Shown piece after piece: positions 18,836-27,963 of a stretch of DNA of 64,000 nucleotides. The DNA lies in NCBI RefSeq assembly GCF_900086645.1, contig NZ_LT576451.1:2046001-2110000 (forward strand). Reading direction: 5' to 3'. A program made the position numbers and the translations under genes. This DNA comes from Curtobacterium sp. 9128. Lineage in GTDB: Bacteria; Actinomycetota; Actinomycetes; Actinomycetales; Microbacteriaceae. Numbering within the stretch: the stretch's first letter is position 1; the number at the start of each line of letters is the position of its first letter. The notes below the pieces were generated by a model. The model saw nothing but the letters and a program-made list of their open reading frames with translations, did no database searches and had not been told where the DNA came from.

Positions 18836-19954
18836 TCAGGCGGACCGGCGGCTGACCGTGTCGGCGAGCGTCGCGAGCTGCTCTCGCGCCGACGGCGTGA
18901 GCGGGGCGGCGTCGAGCGCCGCCTTCGCACGCTGCACGTGCCGGTCGATCGAGCGCTCCACCGCGGTGACGGCACCGGACTCGGTGAGGGTCGCGCGGAG
19001 CATCTGCACCTGGTCCTCGTCGAGGTCCGGGTCGCCCAGCAGCTCGTCGAGCAGCGAGCGTGCTCCACCCGGCAGCGCCTTCCGTGCGGTGGCGATCAGG
19101 ACGGTGCGCTTGCCCTCGCGCAGGTCGTCACCGGCGGGCTTGCCCGTGAGCTCCGGGTCACCGAAGACACCGAGCATGTCGTCGCGCAGCTGGTACGCGA
19201 CGCCGAGCGGGAGCCCGAAGGCGCGGAGGCCCTCGAGCTGGGACTCGGTCGCACCGGCGACGAGTGCACCGATGACGAGGGGCGCCTCGACCGAGTACTT
19301 CGCCGACTTGAAGACGATGACCCGCTGCGCGCGGAGGAGCTGTTCGCTCTCGTCCACGGTCGGCCAGGCCGTCTCCTCGTGGATGTCGAGGTACTGGCCC
19401 GCCGTGACGTCGAGCCGCATGGCGTGGAACTCCTGGCGGACGATGCGCGCCCGGACCGGGTCGAGGAGCGCGAGGCCCTCGTCGAAGACGGCGTCGCTCA
19501 GGGAGAGCAGCAGGTCGCCGAGGAGCAGCGCGGAGTTGGTGCCGTAAAGCGCGCGGTCGCCGACCCACCCGGATTCCTCGTGGCGGGACTCGAAGCGGCG
19601 GTGTGCGGCGGGACGACCACGACGGGTGTCCGAGCGGTCCATGATGTCGTCGTGCACCAGGGCCGCGGCGTGGAAGACCTCGAGCGCGGCGGCGACGGTG
19701 ACGACCGCCTCCGCCGTGGTCTGCCTGGCGCCCTCGGCGAGCGGGTCGAACGAGCCGGAACGGCCGGCGACCGACTGCCATCCCCAGTAGCAGAACAGTG
19801 CCCGGAACCGCTTGCCGCCGGACAGCAGGTCCCGCGCGTACTCGTCGAACGGAGCCAGGTCGGGACTGATCGCGAGGAGGCGATCACGTTGCTCGTCGAG
19901 CGCTCGATCGATCCGAGCCGAAACGAGGTCCACTAATCGCGTACTCTCAGCCAC
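18836..19954 (-). CDS. Polyprenyl (geranylgeranyl-type) diphosphate synthase
   Basis: Trans-isoprenyl diphosphate synthase of 372 residues that elongates allylic diphosphates with isopentenyl diphosphate. Both aspartate-rich motifs are present: the first in LVHDDIMDRSDTRRG (about 110-120) and the second in YQLRDDMLGVFGD (about 265-275). SGGKRFRALFCYW near the N-terminus gives the diphosphate-binding basic residues. Chain length cannot be read from the sequence with confidence; the family includes geranylgeranyl and longer-chain enzymes for carotenoids, quinones or lipid carriers. The GTG at 19954 is preceded by TAGGGT with 7 bases between, so a leaderless mRNA is likely. It is the positional equivalent of idsA2 (Rv2173). 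Divergent from the DUF3040 gene. Confidence 0.9.
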   Translation of the reverse strand: MAESTRLVDLVSARIDRALDEQRDRLLAISPDLAPFDEYARDLLSGGKRFRALFCYWGWQSVAGRSGSFDPLAEGARQTTAEAVVTVAAALEVFHAAALVHDDIMDRSDTRRGRPAAHRRFESRHEESGWVGDRALYGTNSALLLGDLLLSLSDAVFDEGLALLDPVRARIVRQEFHAMRLDVTAGQYLDIHEETAWPTVDESEQLLRAQRVIVFKSAKYSVEAPLVIGALVAGATESQLEGLRAFGLPLGVAYQLRDDMLGVFGDPELTGKPAGDDLREGKRTVLIATARKALPGGARSLLDELLGDPDLDEDQVQMLRATLTESGAVTAVERSIDRHVQRAKAALDAAPLTPSAREQLATLADTVSRRSA

Positions 19955-19961
19955 GATCCCT

Positions 19962-19989
19962 ACCCTAGTGGGTGGCCGAGACATACAAT
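19962..19989. promoter_or_regulatory. Divergent promoters of the polyprenyl synthase and DUF3040 genes
   Basis: TAGGGT on the minus strand (19967-19962) is 7 bases before the GTG at 19954. TACAAT on the plus strand (19984-19989) predicts a start near 19996 and a 40-base leader for the DUF3040 gene. Confidence 0.5.
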
Positions 19990-20036
19990 CGGTCCACTGA
20001 CCACGCGTTGATCCCAGGGACAAAGAGGGAATCAAG

Positions 20037-20423
20037 ATGCCACTCTCGGAGCAAGAGCAGCGACTTCTCGAAGAGATGGAGCGCAGCCTCTACCAGAACG
20101 ACTCCGACTTCGTGGCGCGCGTCACCCGGCGACAGGGGCGACCGACCTACACGTCGATCACACTCGGTGTCCTGGGCGCGCTCGCTGGAGTCGCCGTCGT
20201 CATCCTCGGGTTGGTCCTGCGCCAGCCCCTGATCGGCATCGTCGGCTTCGTCGTCATGCTCGCGGGCGTGCTCTTCGCACTGCGCCCGGGGATGCGAGCG
20301 CCGAAGTCCAAGGCCCCCCGGACGCCGTCGTCCGGTGGTGCTCGCGGATCGTCGCCGTCGGGTGGCTCGTTCATGGACCGCATGAACGACCGCTGGGACA
20401 AGCGGAACGACCAGAGTCAGTAG
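20037..20423 (+). CDS. DUF3040 membrane protein
   Basis: Conserved actinobacterial membrane protein of 128 residues, function unknown. The N-terminus MPLSEQEQRLLEEMERSLY is the hallmark of the family. Two adjacent membrane segments (TLGVLGALAGVAVVILGLVL and LIGIVGFVVMLAGVLFAL, about 43-80) are followed by a basic, Gly/Ser-rich tail ending DKRNDQSQ. The ATG at 20037 has AGAGGGA upstream. In mycobacteria the homologue (Rv2169c) also lies just upstream of mraZ. A canonical intrinsic terminator isolates it from the dcw cluster. Confidence 0.9.
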   Translation: MPLSEQEQRLLEEMERSLYQNDSDFVARVTRRQGRPTYTSITLGVLGALAGVAVVILGLVLRQPLIGIVGFVVMLAGVLFALRPGMRAPKSKAPRTPSSGGARGSSPSGGSFMDRMNDRWDKRNDQSQ

Positions 20424-20444
20424 GACTCCACTCCACACTCCTCC

Positions 20445-20479
20445 ACGGGGTCGGCCCACACGGGCCGGCCCCGTTTTTT
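20445..20479 (+). terminator. Intrinsic terminator after the DUF3040 gene
   Basis: ACGGGGTCGGCCC pairs with GGGCCGGCCCCGT around a short ACA loop, followed by six T residues (20474-20479). It is one of only two classical T-tract terminators I see in the window. Confidence 0.9.
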
Positions 20480-20818
20480 CGTGCCCGGGCGGGGTCTCGG
20501 GCGTGCGGGGTTCTGGGACGCGGGGATCGTTGCGCGTGCAAGGAGCGACAGGGGCGTTGTCGTACGACGTCGATCGTGTCGTTCGGCGTCGGGCTGGGCG
20601 GGCGAAGGTGGTTGCGCGTGCAACGGGGCCGACCAGTGGGTCACCGCCCCGCCACGCGCCGAGGCCTGCGAAAACCCTCCACTTTCCTCCCCACGTGACC
20701 CGAGGCGGGAGAACCGCGGAGTTCCGGGCCTGTGCTGCCTAGCGAAGGTGGGTGGAGCCTCCCGTCTGCACCCCAAAAGGGGTGCCAGGGGTGTTTTGGG
20801 GAGCTGATTTCCACCGTG
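20480..20818. other. Upstream region of the dcw cluster with several palindromes, no gene
   Basis: No convincing ORF. GTTGCGCGTGCAA-type palindromes occur at 20529-20541 and 20611-20624, 82 bp apart. GTCGTACGAC (20559-20568) is a perfect palindrome. CCTCCACTTTCCTCC (20677-20691) is an inverted version of the MraZ-box sequence. ACCCCAAAAGGGGT (20770-20783) can pair internally or, through CCCCAAAA, with TTTTGGGG (20794-20801). These look like regulatory DNA for the division cluster. Confidence 0.55.
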
Positions 20819-20864
20819 GTGGAGGGAAGTGGAGTACCGTGGGGCTCATCGACAACCGGTGGAG
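20819..20864 (+). promoter_or_regulatory. MraZ boxes upstream of mraZ
   Basis: GTGGAG at 20819, GTGGAG at 20829 and GTGGGG at 20839 are direct repeats with an exact 10-bp period; a fourth GTGGAG at 20859 stays in the same register. MraZ of Escherichia coli binds three TGGGN repeats spaced by 5 bases before its own gene, the same geometry. TACCGT (20835-20840) is a possible -10 inside the boxes, which would let MraZ repress its own operon. Confidence 0.7.
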
Positions 20865-20882
20865 CTGAGGGGAGGCCCCGAC

Positions 20883-21314
20883 GTGCTGCTCGGTACCCAT
20901 GCCCCGAAGCTGGACGAGAAGGGTCGCGTGATCCTCCCCGCCAAGTTCCGGGACGAACTGTCCGGGGGGCTCGTGATGACCCGTGGGCAGGAGCGCTGCG
21001 TGGTGGTCTTCAGTGCCAGGACGTTCGAGGAACTCCACGAACGCATCCGTCAGGCGCCGATGACGTCGAAGCGCACCAGGGACTACATGCGCCTGTTCCT
21101 CTCGGGGGCCAGCGCAGAACAGCCCGACAAGCAGAACCGCGTGACGATCCCGCAGAACCTCCGTGAGTACGCGGGGCTCGCGCGGGACCTCACGGTCATC
21201 GGCAGCGGTGACCGTGCCGAGATCTGGTCGACCACCGCGTGGGAGGCCTACTACGCCGAGGCCGAAGAGGCCTTCGCCGAGAACGACGAGGAGGTGATCC
21301 CGGGCATCTTCTGA
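20883..21314 (+). CDS. mraZ: Transcriptional regulator / division protein MraZ
   Basis: First gene of the dcw cluster, 143 residues. It has two SpoVT-AbrB DNA-binding modules, each with the family sequence: [17 protein letters not shown] (about 10-26) and [16 protein letters not shown] (about 80-95). MraZ assembles into a ring and binds direct repeats before its own gene. The GTG at 20883 is preferred over the in-frame GTG at 20829 because homologues begin at [14 protein letters not shown] and GAGGGGAGG lies just upstream; the longer form would also read through the MraZ boxes. rsmH follows after 106 bp. Confidence 0.93.
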   Translation: MLLGTHAPKLDEKGRVILPAKFRDELSGGLVMTRGQERCVVVFSARTFEELHERIRQAPMTSKRTRDYMRLFLSGASAEQPDKQNRVTIPQNLREYAGLARDLTVIGSGDRAEIWSTTAWEAYYAEAEEAFAENDEEVIPGIF

Positions 21315-21420
21315 TCCGCGGATCGGGACTCCCAGCCGTCCGCCCTGATGCACCTTCCCCGGTGTCAGGTCGGTATGGATGGGGATCCGGACCCGCGGCC
21401 CACGAAGAGCAGGGCTGGAC

Positions 21421-22374
21421 ATGGCAGAAACCGAACGATTCCCTCACACCCCCGTCATGCTCGAGCGCATCGTGGACCTCTTCACGCCGACGCTCGAGGG
21501 ACCGGGCAAGATCGTCGTCGACGCGACGCTCGGTATGGGCGGGCACTCCGAGGGGCTGCTCGAGCGGTTCCCGGAGCTGACGCTCATCGGCCTCGACCGT
21601 GACACCGACGCGCTCGGCATCGCGGGGGAGCGGCTCGCCCGCTTCGGCGACCGGGTGCGCCTCGTGCACACCGTCTACGACGAGATCGTCGACGCGATCC
21701 GCGGTGAGGGGTTCGACGAGGTGGACGGCGTGCTGTTCGACCTCGGCGTCTCCTCGCTGCAGCTGGACCGTGCCGAGCGCGGCTTCGCCTACAGCCAGGA
21801 CGCCCCGCTCGACATGCGGATGGACCGGACGCAGGGCATCACCGCGGCCGAGGTACTCGCCGACTACGACGAGGGCGAACTCCGGCGGATCTTCCAGCGC
21901 TACGGCGAGGAGAAGCTCGCCGGCCGGTACGCCAAGGCCATCGTCGAGCGTCGCGGCGAGACGCCGTTCACGATGTCCGGCGACCTCGTGCAGGTCCTCC
22001 ACGACGCCACCCCCGTTGCCATCCAGCGACAGGGCCACCCGGCGAAGCGCGTGTTCCAGGCGCTCCGCATCGAGGTCAACACGGAGCTCAGCGTGCTGGA
22101 GCGGGCGATCCCGGCGGCACTCGACTCCATCGCGGTGGGTGGCCGCATCGTCGTCGAGTCGTACCAGTCGCTCGAGGACCGCATCGTCAAGCGGGCCCTC
22201 GTCAAGCGGACGACGTCGAGCGCGCCGGCCGACCTGCCGGTGGAGCTCCCCGAGCACGCCCCCACCTTCTCCCTGATCGTCAAGGGCGCGGAACTGGCCG
22301 ACGAGGCCGAACGCGCCGCCAACCCCCGAGCAACACCCGTGCGACTCCGCGCGGCCGAGCGGATCCGGAAGTGA
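21421..22374 (+). CDS. rsmH: 16S rRNA (cytosine-N4)-methyltransferase RsmH
   Basis: S-adenosylmethionine-dependent methylase acting on C1402 of 16S rRNA. The 317-residue protein starts with HTPVMLERIVDLF. It contains the SAM motif DATLGMGGHSEGLLE, GLDRDTDAL, DLGVSSLQLDRAERGFAY and DMRMDR, and ends with RVFQALRIEVN and VRLRAAERI, all typical. The ATG at 21421 has AGGG 6 bases upstream. The FtsL gene starts one base after its stop, so they are co-translated. Also called mraW. Confidence 0.96.
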   Translation: MAETERFPHTPVMLERIVDLFTPTLEGPGKIVVDATLGMGGHSEGLLERFPELTLIGLDRDTDALGIAGERLARFGDRVRLVHTVYDEIVDAIRGEGFDEVDGVLFDLGVSSLQLDRAERGFAYSQDAPLDMRMDRTQGITAAEVLADYDEGELRRIFQRYGEEKLAGRYAKAIVERRGETPFTMSGDLVQVLHDATPVAIQRQGHPAKRVFQALRIEVNTELSVLERAIPAALDSIAVGGRIVVESYQSLEDRIVKRALVKRTTSSAPADLPVELPEHAPTFSLIVKGAELADEAERAANPRATPVRLRAAERIRK

Positions 22375-22375
22375 C

Positions 22376-23038
22376 ATGAGCACGAACCTCGCACTCGTCG
22401 ACCCCGTCGTCGCCCCGTCGCGCGCACCGCGCCCGTCCCGCAACCGACCGGAGCTCGTCGAGGTCACCCCGACCAAGGCGCAGCGTCGGGCACGTCCGCG
22501 CATCGCCTACGCGATCGTGGCGGTCGCGGCGCTCGGGACCCTGCTCCTGGCGCAGCTCGGCATCAGCATGGTGCTCAGCCAGGGCGCCTACGAGCTCAAC
22601 TCCCTGACCGCGGAGCAGACCCAGCTCAGCCGCACCCAGCAGTCGCTGTCCGAGGACCTCCGTGTGCTCGACTCACCGCAGAACCTGGCGCGCAACGCCC
22701 AGGCCCTCGGGATGATCGCGAACTCGACGCCGGTGTACCTCGACCCGAAGACCGGCCGGGTGTACGGCACGCCCACCCCGGCGACCCCGGACGAGGCGAC
22801 GGGCAACACCGCGAACCAGGTCCCGAACTCGCTGCTCGACGACGTCCCCATGGTCGCGAAGCAGGGCGACACGTCGACCAGCAAGGAGAACGGCGCGGCG
22901 ACCGGATCGACGGACAGCTCGGCGACGGCCAAGGACGACGCTGGGAACACGAGCGGCGCCAGCGCGTCGGACTCGGGTTCGTCCAAGTCGTCCGTAGAGT
23001 CCGACCCGAACCAGCTCCAGGCGCCGTCCACCAGGTGA
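22376..23038 (+). CDS. FtsL-like septum protein
   Basis: Bitopic membrane protein of 220 residues between rsmH and ftsI, the place of ftsL in all dcw clusters. It has a basic cytoplasmic N-terminus (to about 42), one membrane helix (about 44-66, IAYAIVAVAALGTLLLAQLG) and a periplasm-side coiled coil with heptads (LNSLTAEQTQLSRTQQSL, about 72-105). The short motif LARNAQALGMI resembles the FtsL/DivIC family. The last 80 residues are a Ser/Thr/Asp-rich low-complexity tail, longer than in most FtsL proteins. By family it joins FtsB/DivIC and FtsQ to activate FtsWI. Sequence identity in this family is low, so position carries much of the call. Confidence 0.8.
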   Translation: MSTNLALVDPVVAPSRAPRPSRNRPELVEVTPTKAQRRARPRIAYAIVAVAALGTLLLAQLGISMVLSQGAYELNSLTAEQTQLSRTQQSLSEDLRVLDSPQNLARNAQALGMIANSTPVYLDPKTGRVYGTPTPATPDEATGNTANQVPNSLLDDVPMVAKQGDTSTSKENGAATGSTDSSATAKDDAGNTSGASASDSGSSKSSVESDPNQLQAPSTR

Positions 23039-23075
23039 CCACGGGGTCAGTACTGCCCGGGAAGGACCGCACCGC

Positions 23076-24845
23076 GTGACGAAGACGATCCGCAACCGCC
23101 GACTCCGATACAGCGTCGTGATCGTCGCCGTGATCGCGCTCGTGGCGGTGTTCGTGATCCGCCTGGTCGACATCCAGGTGGTCCAGGCGGCCGAGCTCAA
23201 CAAGGCCTCCAGCGCGAAGCGCAGCATCCCCGTGACGCTGTACGGCGCGCGTGGCTCGATCGTCGACCGCAACGGCACCGAGCTCGCCGACAGTGTCACG
23301 CGGTACAACATCACGACGGCCCCGCGCCTGGTGAAGGACTTCGAGGGCAAGCTCGGCGGGACCCGCACGAAGGACATCACCGTCGACGACGCCCTCGCCG
23401 CGATCGCGGAGGCATCCGGCGGCGACGCGGCCGCCATGAAGAAGGCCATCGAGGCGAACCCGAAGTCGGACTTCGCCTACCTGGTCAAGGGCCTCGACGT
23501 GAAGCACTACGAGGCGGTCCAGGCCCTCGACGTGCCATGGCTCTACCCGCAGCAGCAATCGGCCCGGACGTACCCGACCGGTGCGACGACGGGCAACATC
23601 ACCGGGTTCATGGGCACCGACGGCGCCCAGGCCGGTCTGGAGTACGCGTACAACAAGTGCCTCGCCGGCACGAACGGCTCCGAGACGTACGAGCGCGGTG
23701 AGGACGGTGTGCAGCTCCCGGGCAGCACGGTCACCACCAAGGAGGCGAAGGACGGCGGCACGCTCGAGACCACGATCGACAGCGACCTGCAGTACATGGC
23801 AGCGCAGGACATCGCCGACGCCGCCCAGCAGCTCGGCGCGGTGTCCGCGACCGCCACGGTGGTGAAGGCGAAGACCGGCGAGGTGCTCGCGGTCGCCGAC
23901 TACCCGACGGTCGACCCGAACAACGTCGACGGCACCACCGACAAGGGCGCGTTCGGGTCCAGGGCACTGACCGACACGTACGAGCCGGGGTCGACGATCA
24001 AGGCGGCCATCGCGGCCGCGCTGATCGACCAGGGCAAGGCCACGCCGACGACCGGTGTCACCGTGCCGTACTCCCGCACGTTCCCCTGGGGCGGCACGAT
24101 CCACGACTCCGAGTTCCACGAGACCGAGAACCTGACGCTCACCGGCATCCTCCGCGACTCGTCGAACGTCGGCATCACCGAGCTCGGCTCCCGCTTGACC
24201 GAGCAGCAGCGCTACGACGTCATGAAGAAGTTCGGCCTGTTCCAGCCGGAGTCGGCGATCGACTACCCGGGCCAGCCGGGCATGCAGTACGGTGCGAGCC
24301 CGAACTGGGACCAGCAGACGGACATCAACTCGATGTTCGGGCAGGGCATCTCGACGACGGCCATGCAGGTCGCCAGCATCTACCAGACCATCGCCAACGA
24401 CGGCGTCCGCATCCCGCTGCACTTCGTCAAGGGCTGCACGACGGCCGACGGCACCACGATCGACGCGCCCGACGTGCAGAGCGAGCGCGTCGTGTCCGCG
24501 AGCGCCGCGACGCAGGTCACCGACATGCTCCAGAGCGTGGTCACCGGTGGCACGCTCGTGGGCATGAAGCCGATCTCCGGCTACAACATCGCCGCGAAGA
24601 CGGGGACCGCCGAGGTCGCGGAGGGCTCGAAGGGCTACGGCTCGGAGCGCATCACCTCGGTGGCCGGAATGGCACCCGCCGAGGACCCCCAGTATGTTGT
24701 CACGGTGACGTTCACGAAGCCGCAGGCCAACAAGTGGTCCAGCGGAGCGGCTCCGGCGTTCCGCACACTCATGTCCCAGGTGCTCGAGAAGTACCGTGTC
24801 GCCCCCTCCACGACAGAGGCGAAGACCTACCCGTCGACGTGGTAG
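23076..24845 (+). CDS. ftsI: Septal transpeptidase, class B penicillin-binding protein (FtsI/PBP3)
   Basis: Cross-links septal peptidoglycan outside the membrane. The protein has 589 residues. A membrane helix near 11-32 (YSVVIVAVIALVAVFVIRLV) is followed by the PBP dimerisation domain with GSIVDRNGTELADS. The transpeptidase domain carries active-site S306 in S-T-I-K (306-309), SSN near 365 and KTGT near 508. The GTG at 23076 has AAGGA 10 bases upstream; the start 37 bp after the FtsL gene fits an operon. The C-terminus ends soon after the KTG domain with no PASTA repeats, unlike some relatives. Confidence 0.95.
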   Translation: MTKTIRNRRLRYSVVIVAVIALVAVFVIRLVDIQVVQAAELNKASSAKRSIPVTLYGARGSIVDRNGTELADSVTRYNITTAPRLVKDFEGKLGGTRTKDITVDDALAAIAEASGGDAAAMKKAIEANPKSDFAYLVKGLDVKHYEAVQALDVPWLYPQQQSARTYPTGATTGNITGFMGTDGAQAGLEYAYNKCLAGTNGSETYERGEDGVQLPGSTVTTKEAKDGGTLETTIDSDLQYMAAQDIADAAQQLGAVSATATVVKAKTGEVLAVADYPTVDPNNVDGTTDKGAFGSRALTDTYEPGSTIKAAIAAALIDQGKATPTTGVTVPYSRTFPWGGTIHDSEFHETENLTLTGILRDSSNVGITELGSRLTEQQRYDVMKKFGLFQPESAIDYPGQPGMQYGASPNWDQQTDINSMFGQGISTTAMQVASIYQTIANDGVRIPLHFVKGCTTADGTTIDAPDVQSERVVSASAATQVTDMLQSVVTGGTLVGMKPISGYNIAAKTGTAEVAEGSKGYGSERITSVAGMAPAEDPQYVVTVTFTKPQANKWSSGAAPAFRTLMSQVLEKYRVAPSTTEAKTYPSTW

Positions 24846-24880
24846 ACCCACCCGTCCACGTGGAGAGGAAGAAGGAGCAC

Positions 24881-26503
24881 TTGTCCGCACGGATCCCCCC
24901 GGTCCTCCGACCCGAACACCCGACCCCGAGGGCCGTGGCCGAGCTGGCCAACGCCTTCGGCCTGCGGGTCGTCGGTTCGCTCGACGCGGTCGAGACGACC
25001 GGTGTCACGCTGAGCGCTGCCGAGGTGCAGCCGGGTGACCTGTTCGTCGGCGTGCACGGTGCGAACCGGCACGGCGCGGAGTTCGCGACCCAGGCCGCGG
25101 AGCGCGGTGCCGTCGCGGTCCTGACCGACGCCGACGGCGTGGCGCTGGCCGAGCCGTCCGGGCTGCCGGTCCTGGTCGTCGACGACCCCCGAGCGGCGCT
25201 CGGCGACGTCTCGGCGTGGGTCTACCGCACGCACCCGGACGAGGCGACCGATCTGCCGCAGCTCTTCGCGGTCACGGGCACGAACGGCAAGACCAGCACG
25301 TCGTACATCCTCGAGGGGATCCTCAAGCAGCTCGGCCTGGTCTCCGGCCTCAGCTCCACCGCGGAGCGCCACATCGGCTCGCTCAGCGTCACGAGCCGGC
25401 TCACGACCCCCGAGGCGAGCGAGATGCACGCACTCCTCGCCCGCATGCGCGAGAGCGAGGTCCGCGCCGTCGCCGTCGAGGTGAGCGCGCAGGCCCTCAG
25501 CCGGCACCGTGTCGACGGCATCGTCTTCGACGTCGTGGCGTTCACGAACCTCAGCCACGACCACCTCGACGACTACGCCGACATGGAGGAGTACTACCAG
25601 GCGAAGCTGCCGCTGTTCCAGCCGGAGCACGGTCGTCGCGGCGTCGTCTCGCTCGACACCGACTGGGGTCAGCGCGTCGTCCAGGACTCCCGCATCCCGG
25701 TCACGACCATCACCGTGCACCCCGAGGTCGAGGCCGAGTGGCACGTCGACATCGTCGACGCGCACGCCGCGTACACGGAGTTCCGTCTGACCGGCCCCGA
25801 GGGTCGCGAACTCACCACCCGGGTGCCGCTCATCGGCTGGCACATGGCCGCGAACGCCGCGCTGGCGATCGTGATGCTCGTCGAGGGCGGCTTCGAGCTG
25901 GGGGCGATCGCGCACGCGCTCGAGAGCAACCACCGGCACTACGAGGACGGTGCGGACCAGACCGTCAGCGCCATCGAGTGCTACCTGCCCGGCCGCACCG
26001 AGCGGGTCTCCGGCGACCGCGGGCCGAGTGTCTACGTGGACTTCGGGCACAGCCCCGACGCGTTCCTCAACACCCTCGCCGCCGTGCGCCAGTTCACCCC
26101 GGGCAAGGTCGTCATGCTGTTCGGCGCCGACGGCGATCGCGACACGACGAAGCGCGGCGACATGGCCAGGGTCGCGGCCGAGGGCTCCGACATCCTCGTC
26201 GTGACCGACCATCACCCCCGCTTCGAGGACGCCGCGTCCATCAGGAAGACCCTGGTCGACGCCGCCCGCGAAGCGTTCCCGGACCACGAGATCCACGAGG
26301 TCAGCCCGCCGGAAGCGGCGATCCGCACCGCGGTGGGGCTCGTCGGCGAAGGGGACTCGATCCTGTGGGCCGGCCCCGGCCACCAGGACTATCGCGACAT
26401 CCAGGGCGTCAGGACCCCGTACTCCGCCCGCGACGAGGCCCGTGCGGCCCTCCGTGAGGCCGGCTGGGAGCCGAACGCCGGCCCGGTGGAGGAAACGCGA
26501 TGA
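24881..26503 (+). CDS. murE: UDP-N-acetylmuramoyl-tripeptide synthetase MurE
   Basis: Adds the third amino acid to UDP-MurNAc-L-Ala/Gly-D-Glu. The 540-residue protein has the Mur ligase layout: an N-terminal UDP-binding domain, the ATP loop [11 protein letters not shown] (about 130), the carbamylated-lysine region and a C-terminal domain. The substrate-selecting motif, DNPR in enzymes that add meso-diaminopimelate, reads D443-H-H-P-R447 here, that is HHPR. Microbacteriaceae are known for B-type peptidoglycan with residues other than DAP at position 3, so a different substrate is likely. The TTG at 24881 is chosen for its AAGGAG 4 bases upstream; other in-frame starts lack an RBS. The stop overlaps murF by 4 bases. 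Confidence 0.94.
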   Translation: MSARIPPVLRPEHPTPRAVAELANAFGLRVVGSLDAVETTGVTLSAAEVQPGDLFVGVHGANRHGAEFATQAAERGAVAVLTDADGVALAEPSGLPVLVVDDPRAALGDVSAWVYRTHPDEATDLPQLFAVTGTNGKTSTSYILEGILKQLGLVSGLSSTAERHIGSLSVTSRLTTPEASEMHALLARMRESEVRAVAVEVSAQALSRHRVDGIVFDVVAFTNLSHDHLDDYADMEEYYQAKLPLFQPEHGRRGVVSLDTDWGQRVVQDSRIPVTTITVHPEVEAEWHVDIVDAHAAYTEFRLTGPEGRELTTRVPLIGWHMAANAALAIVMLVEGGFELGAIAHALESNHRHYEDGADQTVSAIECYLPGRTERVSGDRGPSVYVDFGHSPDAFLNTLAAVRQFTPGKVVMLFGADGDRDTTKRGDMARVAAEGSDILVVTDHHPRFEDAASIRKTLVDAAREAFPDHEIHEVSPPEAAIRTAVGLVGEGDSILWAGPGHQDYRDIQGVRTPYSARDEARAALREAGWEPNAGPVEETR

Positions 26504-27963
26504 TCGCCCTCTCCCTCGCCGAGATCGCCGCCGCGGTCGACGGCGAGCTCGTTCGCGGTGCCGCCGACACGGTCGTGGACGGCTCCGTCGAGACCGACTC
26601 CCGCCTGGTCACTGCCGGCAGCGTCTTCTTCGCCCTGCTCGGCGAGGAGACCGACGGACACCGGTTCGTGCCGTCGGCCGCCGAGTCCGGTGCAGCCCTC
26701 GTGATCACCGAGCACGAGGCCGAGCTGCCGGACGGCACCGCGACCGCCCAGATCGTCGTCGCGGACGGGTACGCCGCCCTCGCCGCACTGGCACACGAGG
26801 TGGTCGCCCGCGTCCGCGCCGGTGGCGGCCTCAAGGTCGTCGGGATCACCGGCTCGAACGGCAAGACGAGCACGAAGAACATGCTGCGGACCATCCTGCA
26901 GCAGCACGGCGAGACCGTCGCGCCCGAGGGCTCGTTCAACAACCACGTCGGCGCACCGATCTCGATGCTCCGGATCACGCACGACACCCGCTACCTGGTG
27001 GTCGAGATGGGTGCGAGCGGCATCGGCCACATCGCCAAGCTCGTCCGCATCGCCGAACCCGACGTCGGTGTCGTCCTCAAGGTCGGCCTCGCCCACGCGG
27101 GCGAGTTCGGCGGCATCGAAGCGACGCAGCGCGCGAAGTCCGAGATGGTCACCGACCTGCCGGCCAGCGCGACCGCACTCCTCAACGTCGACGACGACCG
27201 CGTCGCCGCCATGCGCGGCCTCACGGCCGCCCGCGTCGTCGGCTTCGGCACGTCGGACGATGCCGACTACCGCCTGTCCGGTGTGTCCACGGACCGCGAC
27301 GGCACGCGCTTCACGCTCACCGCGCCTCCCGTCCGGTCGGAAACCGACCAGCAGCAGCCGGGAGGCTCGGCGCAGGTCCCCGAGACCGTCGACGTCCGCC
27401 TCGCCATCCTGGGCGAGCACCACGCGATGAACGCGACGGCCGCGCTGGCCGTCGCGCACCGCTGGGGCGTCCCACTGGCCGACGGCGCCGCCGCGCTCGC
27501 GTCGATGACGCGTGCCGAGCGCTGGCGCATGGAGCTGCTCCAGGGCGGCCCCGACGGCGTCACCGTGATCAACGACGCGTACAACGCGTCGCCCGACTCG
27601 ACCGCCGCCGCGCTCCGCACCCTCGCACAGGTCGTGCGACCGGGGGAGCGCACCATCGCCGTGCTCGGCGAGATGGCCGAGCTCGGCGAGTACTCCGTCG
27701 AGGAGCACGACCGCATCGGTCGGCTCGTCGTGCGTCTCGGCATCGGACAGCTCGTGGTCGTCGGCCGCGGCGCGATGCCCATCCACCATGCCGCCACCCT
27801 CGAGGGATCGTGGGACGGCGAGTCCGTGTTCATCGAGGACGTCGACGACGCCGTCCACACCCTGCAGGAGATGGTCCGCCCCGGCGACGTCGTCCTCGTC
27901 AAGTCCTCGAAGTCGGCCGGGCTGCGATTCCTCGGCGACCGTCTCGGAGGTGTCTCCGTATGA
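26500..27963 (+). CDS. murF: UDP-MurNAc-pentapeptide synthetase MurF
   Basis: Ligates D-Ala-D-Ala to the UDP-MurNAc-tripeptide. At 487 residues it has the expected N-terminal domain ([16 protein letters not shown]), ATP loop [15 protein letters not shown] (about 111-125) and the motifs [12 protein letters not shown] and [12 protein letters not shown]. The ATG at 26500 overlaps the murE stop (ATGA). A loop at about 285-297 ([15 protein letters not shown]) looks inserted. Its DNA contains CGGGAGGCTCGGCG, like one arm of the intergenic GGAGGC palindromes. The stop overlaps mraY by 4 bases. Confidence 0.96.
   Translation: MIALSLAEIAAAVDGELVRGAADTVVDGSVETDSRLVTAGSVFFALLGEETDGHRFVPSAAESGAALVITEHEAELPDGTATAQIVVADGYAALAALAHEVVARVRAGGGLKVVGITGSNGKTSTKNMLRTILQQHGETVAPEGSFNNHVGAPISMLRITHDTRYLVVEMGASGIGHIAKLVRIAEPDVGVVLKVGLAHAGEFGGIEATQRAKSEMVTDLPASATALLNVDDDRVAAMRGLTAARVVGFGTSDDADYRLSGVSTDRDGTRFTLTAPPVRSETDQQQPGGSAQVPETVDVRLAILGEHHAMNATAALAVAHRWGVPLADGAAALASMTRAERWRMELLQGGPDGVTVINDAYNASPDSTAAALRTLAQVVRPGERTIAVLGEMAELGEYSVEEHDRIGRLVVRLGIGQLVVVGRGAMPIHHAATLEGSWDGESVFIEDVDDAVHTLQEMVRPGDVVLVKSSKSAGLRFLGDRLGGVSV

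Noticed and set aside
20829-20882. Longer MraZ starting at GTG 20829
   Set aside because: The extra 18 codons read through the MraZ boxes and are not part of the family; the GTG at 20883 has a strong RBS and gives the normal N-terminus.
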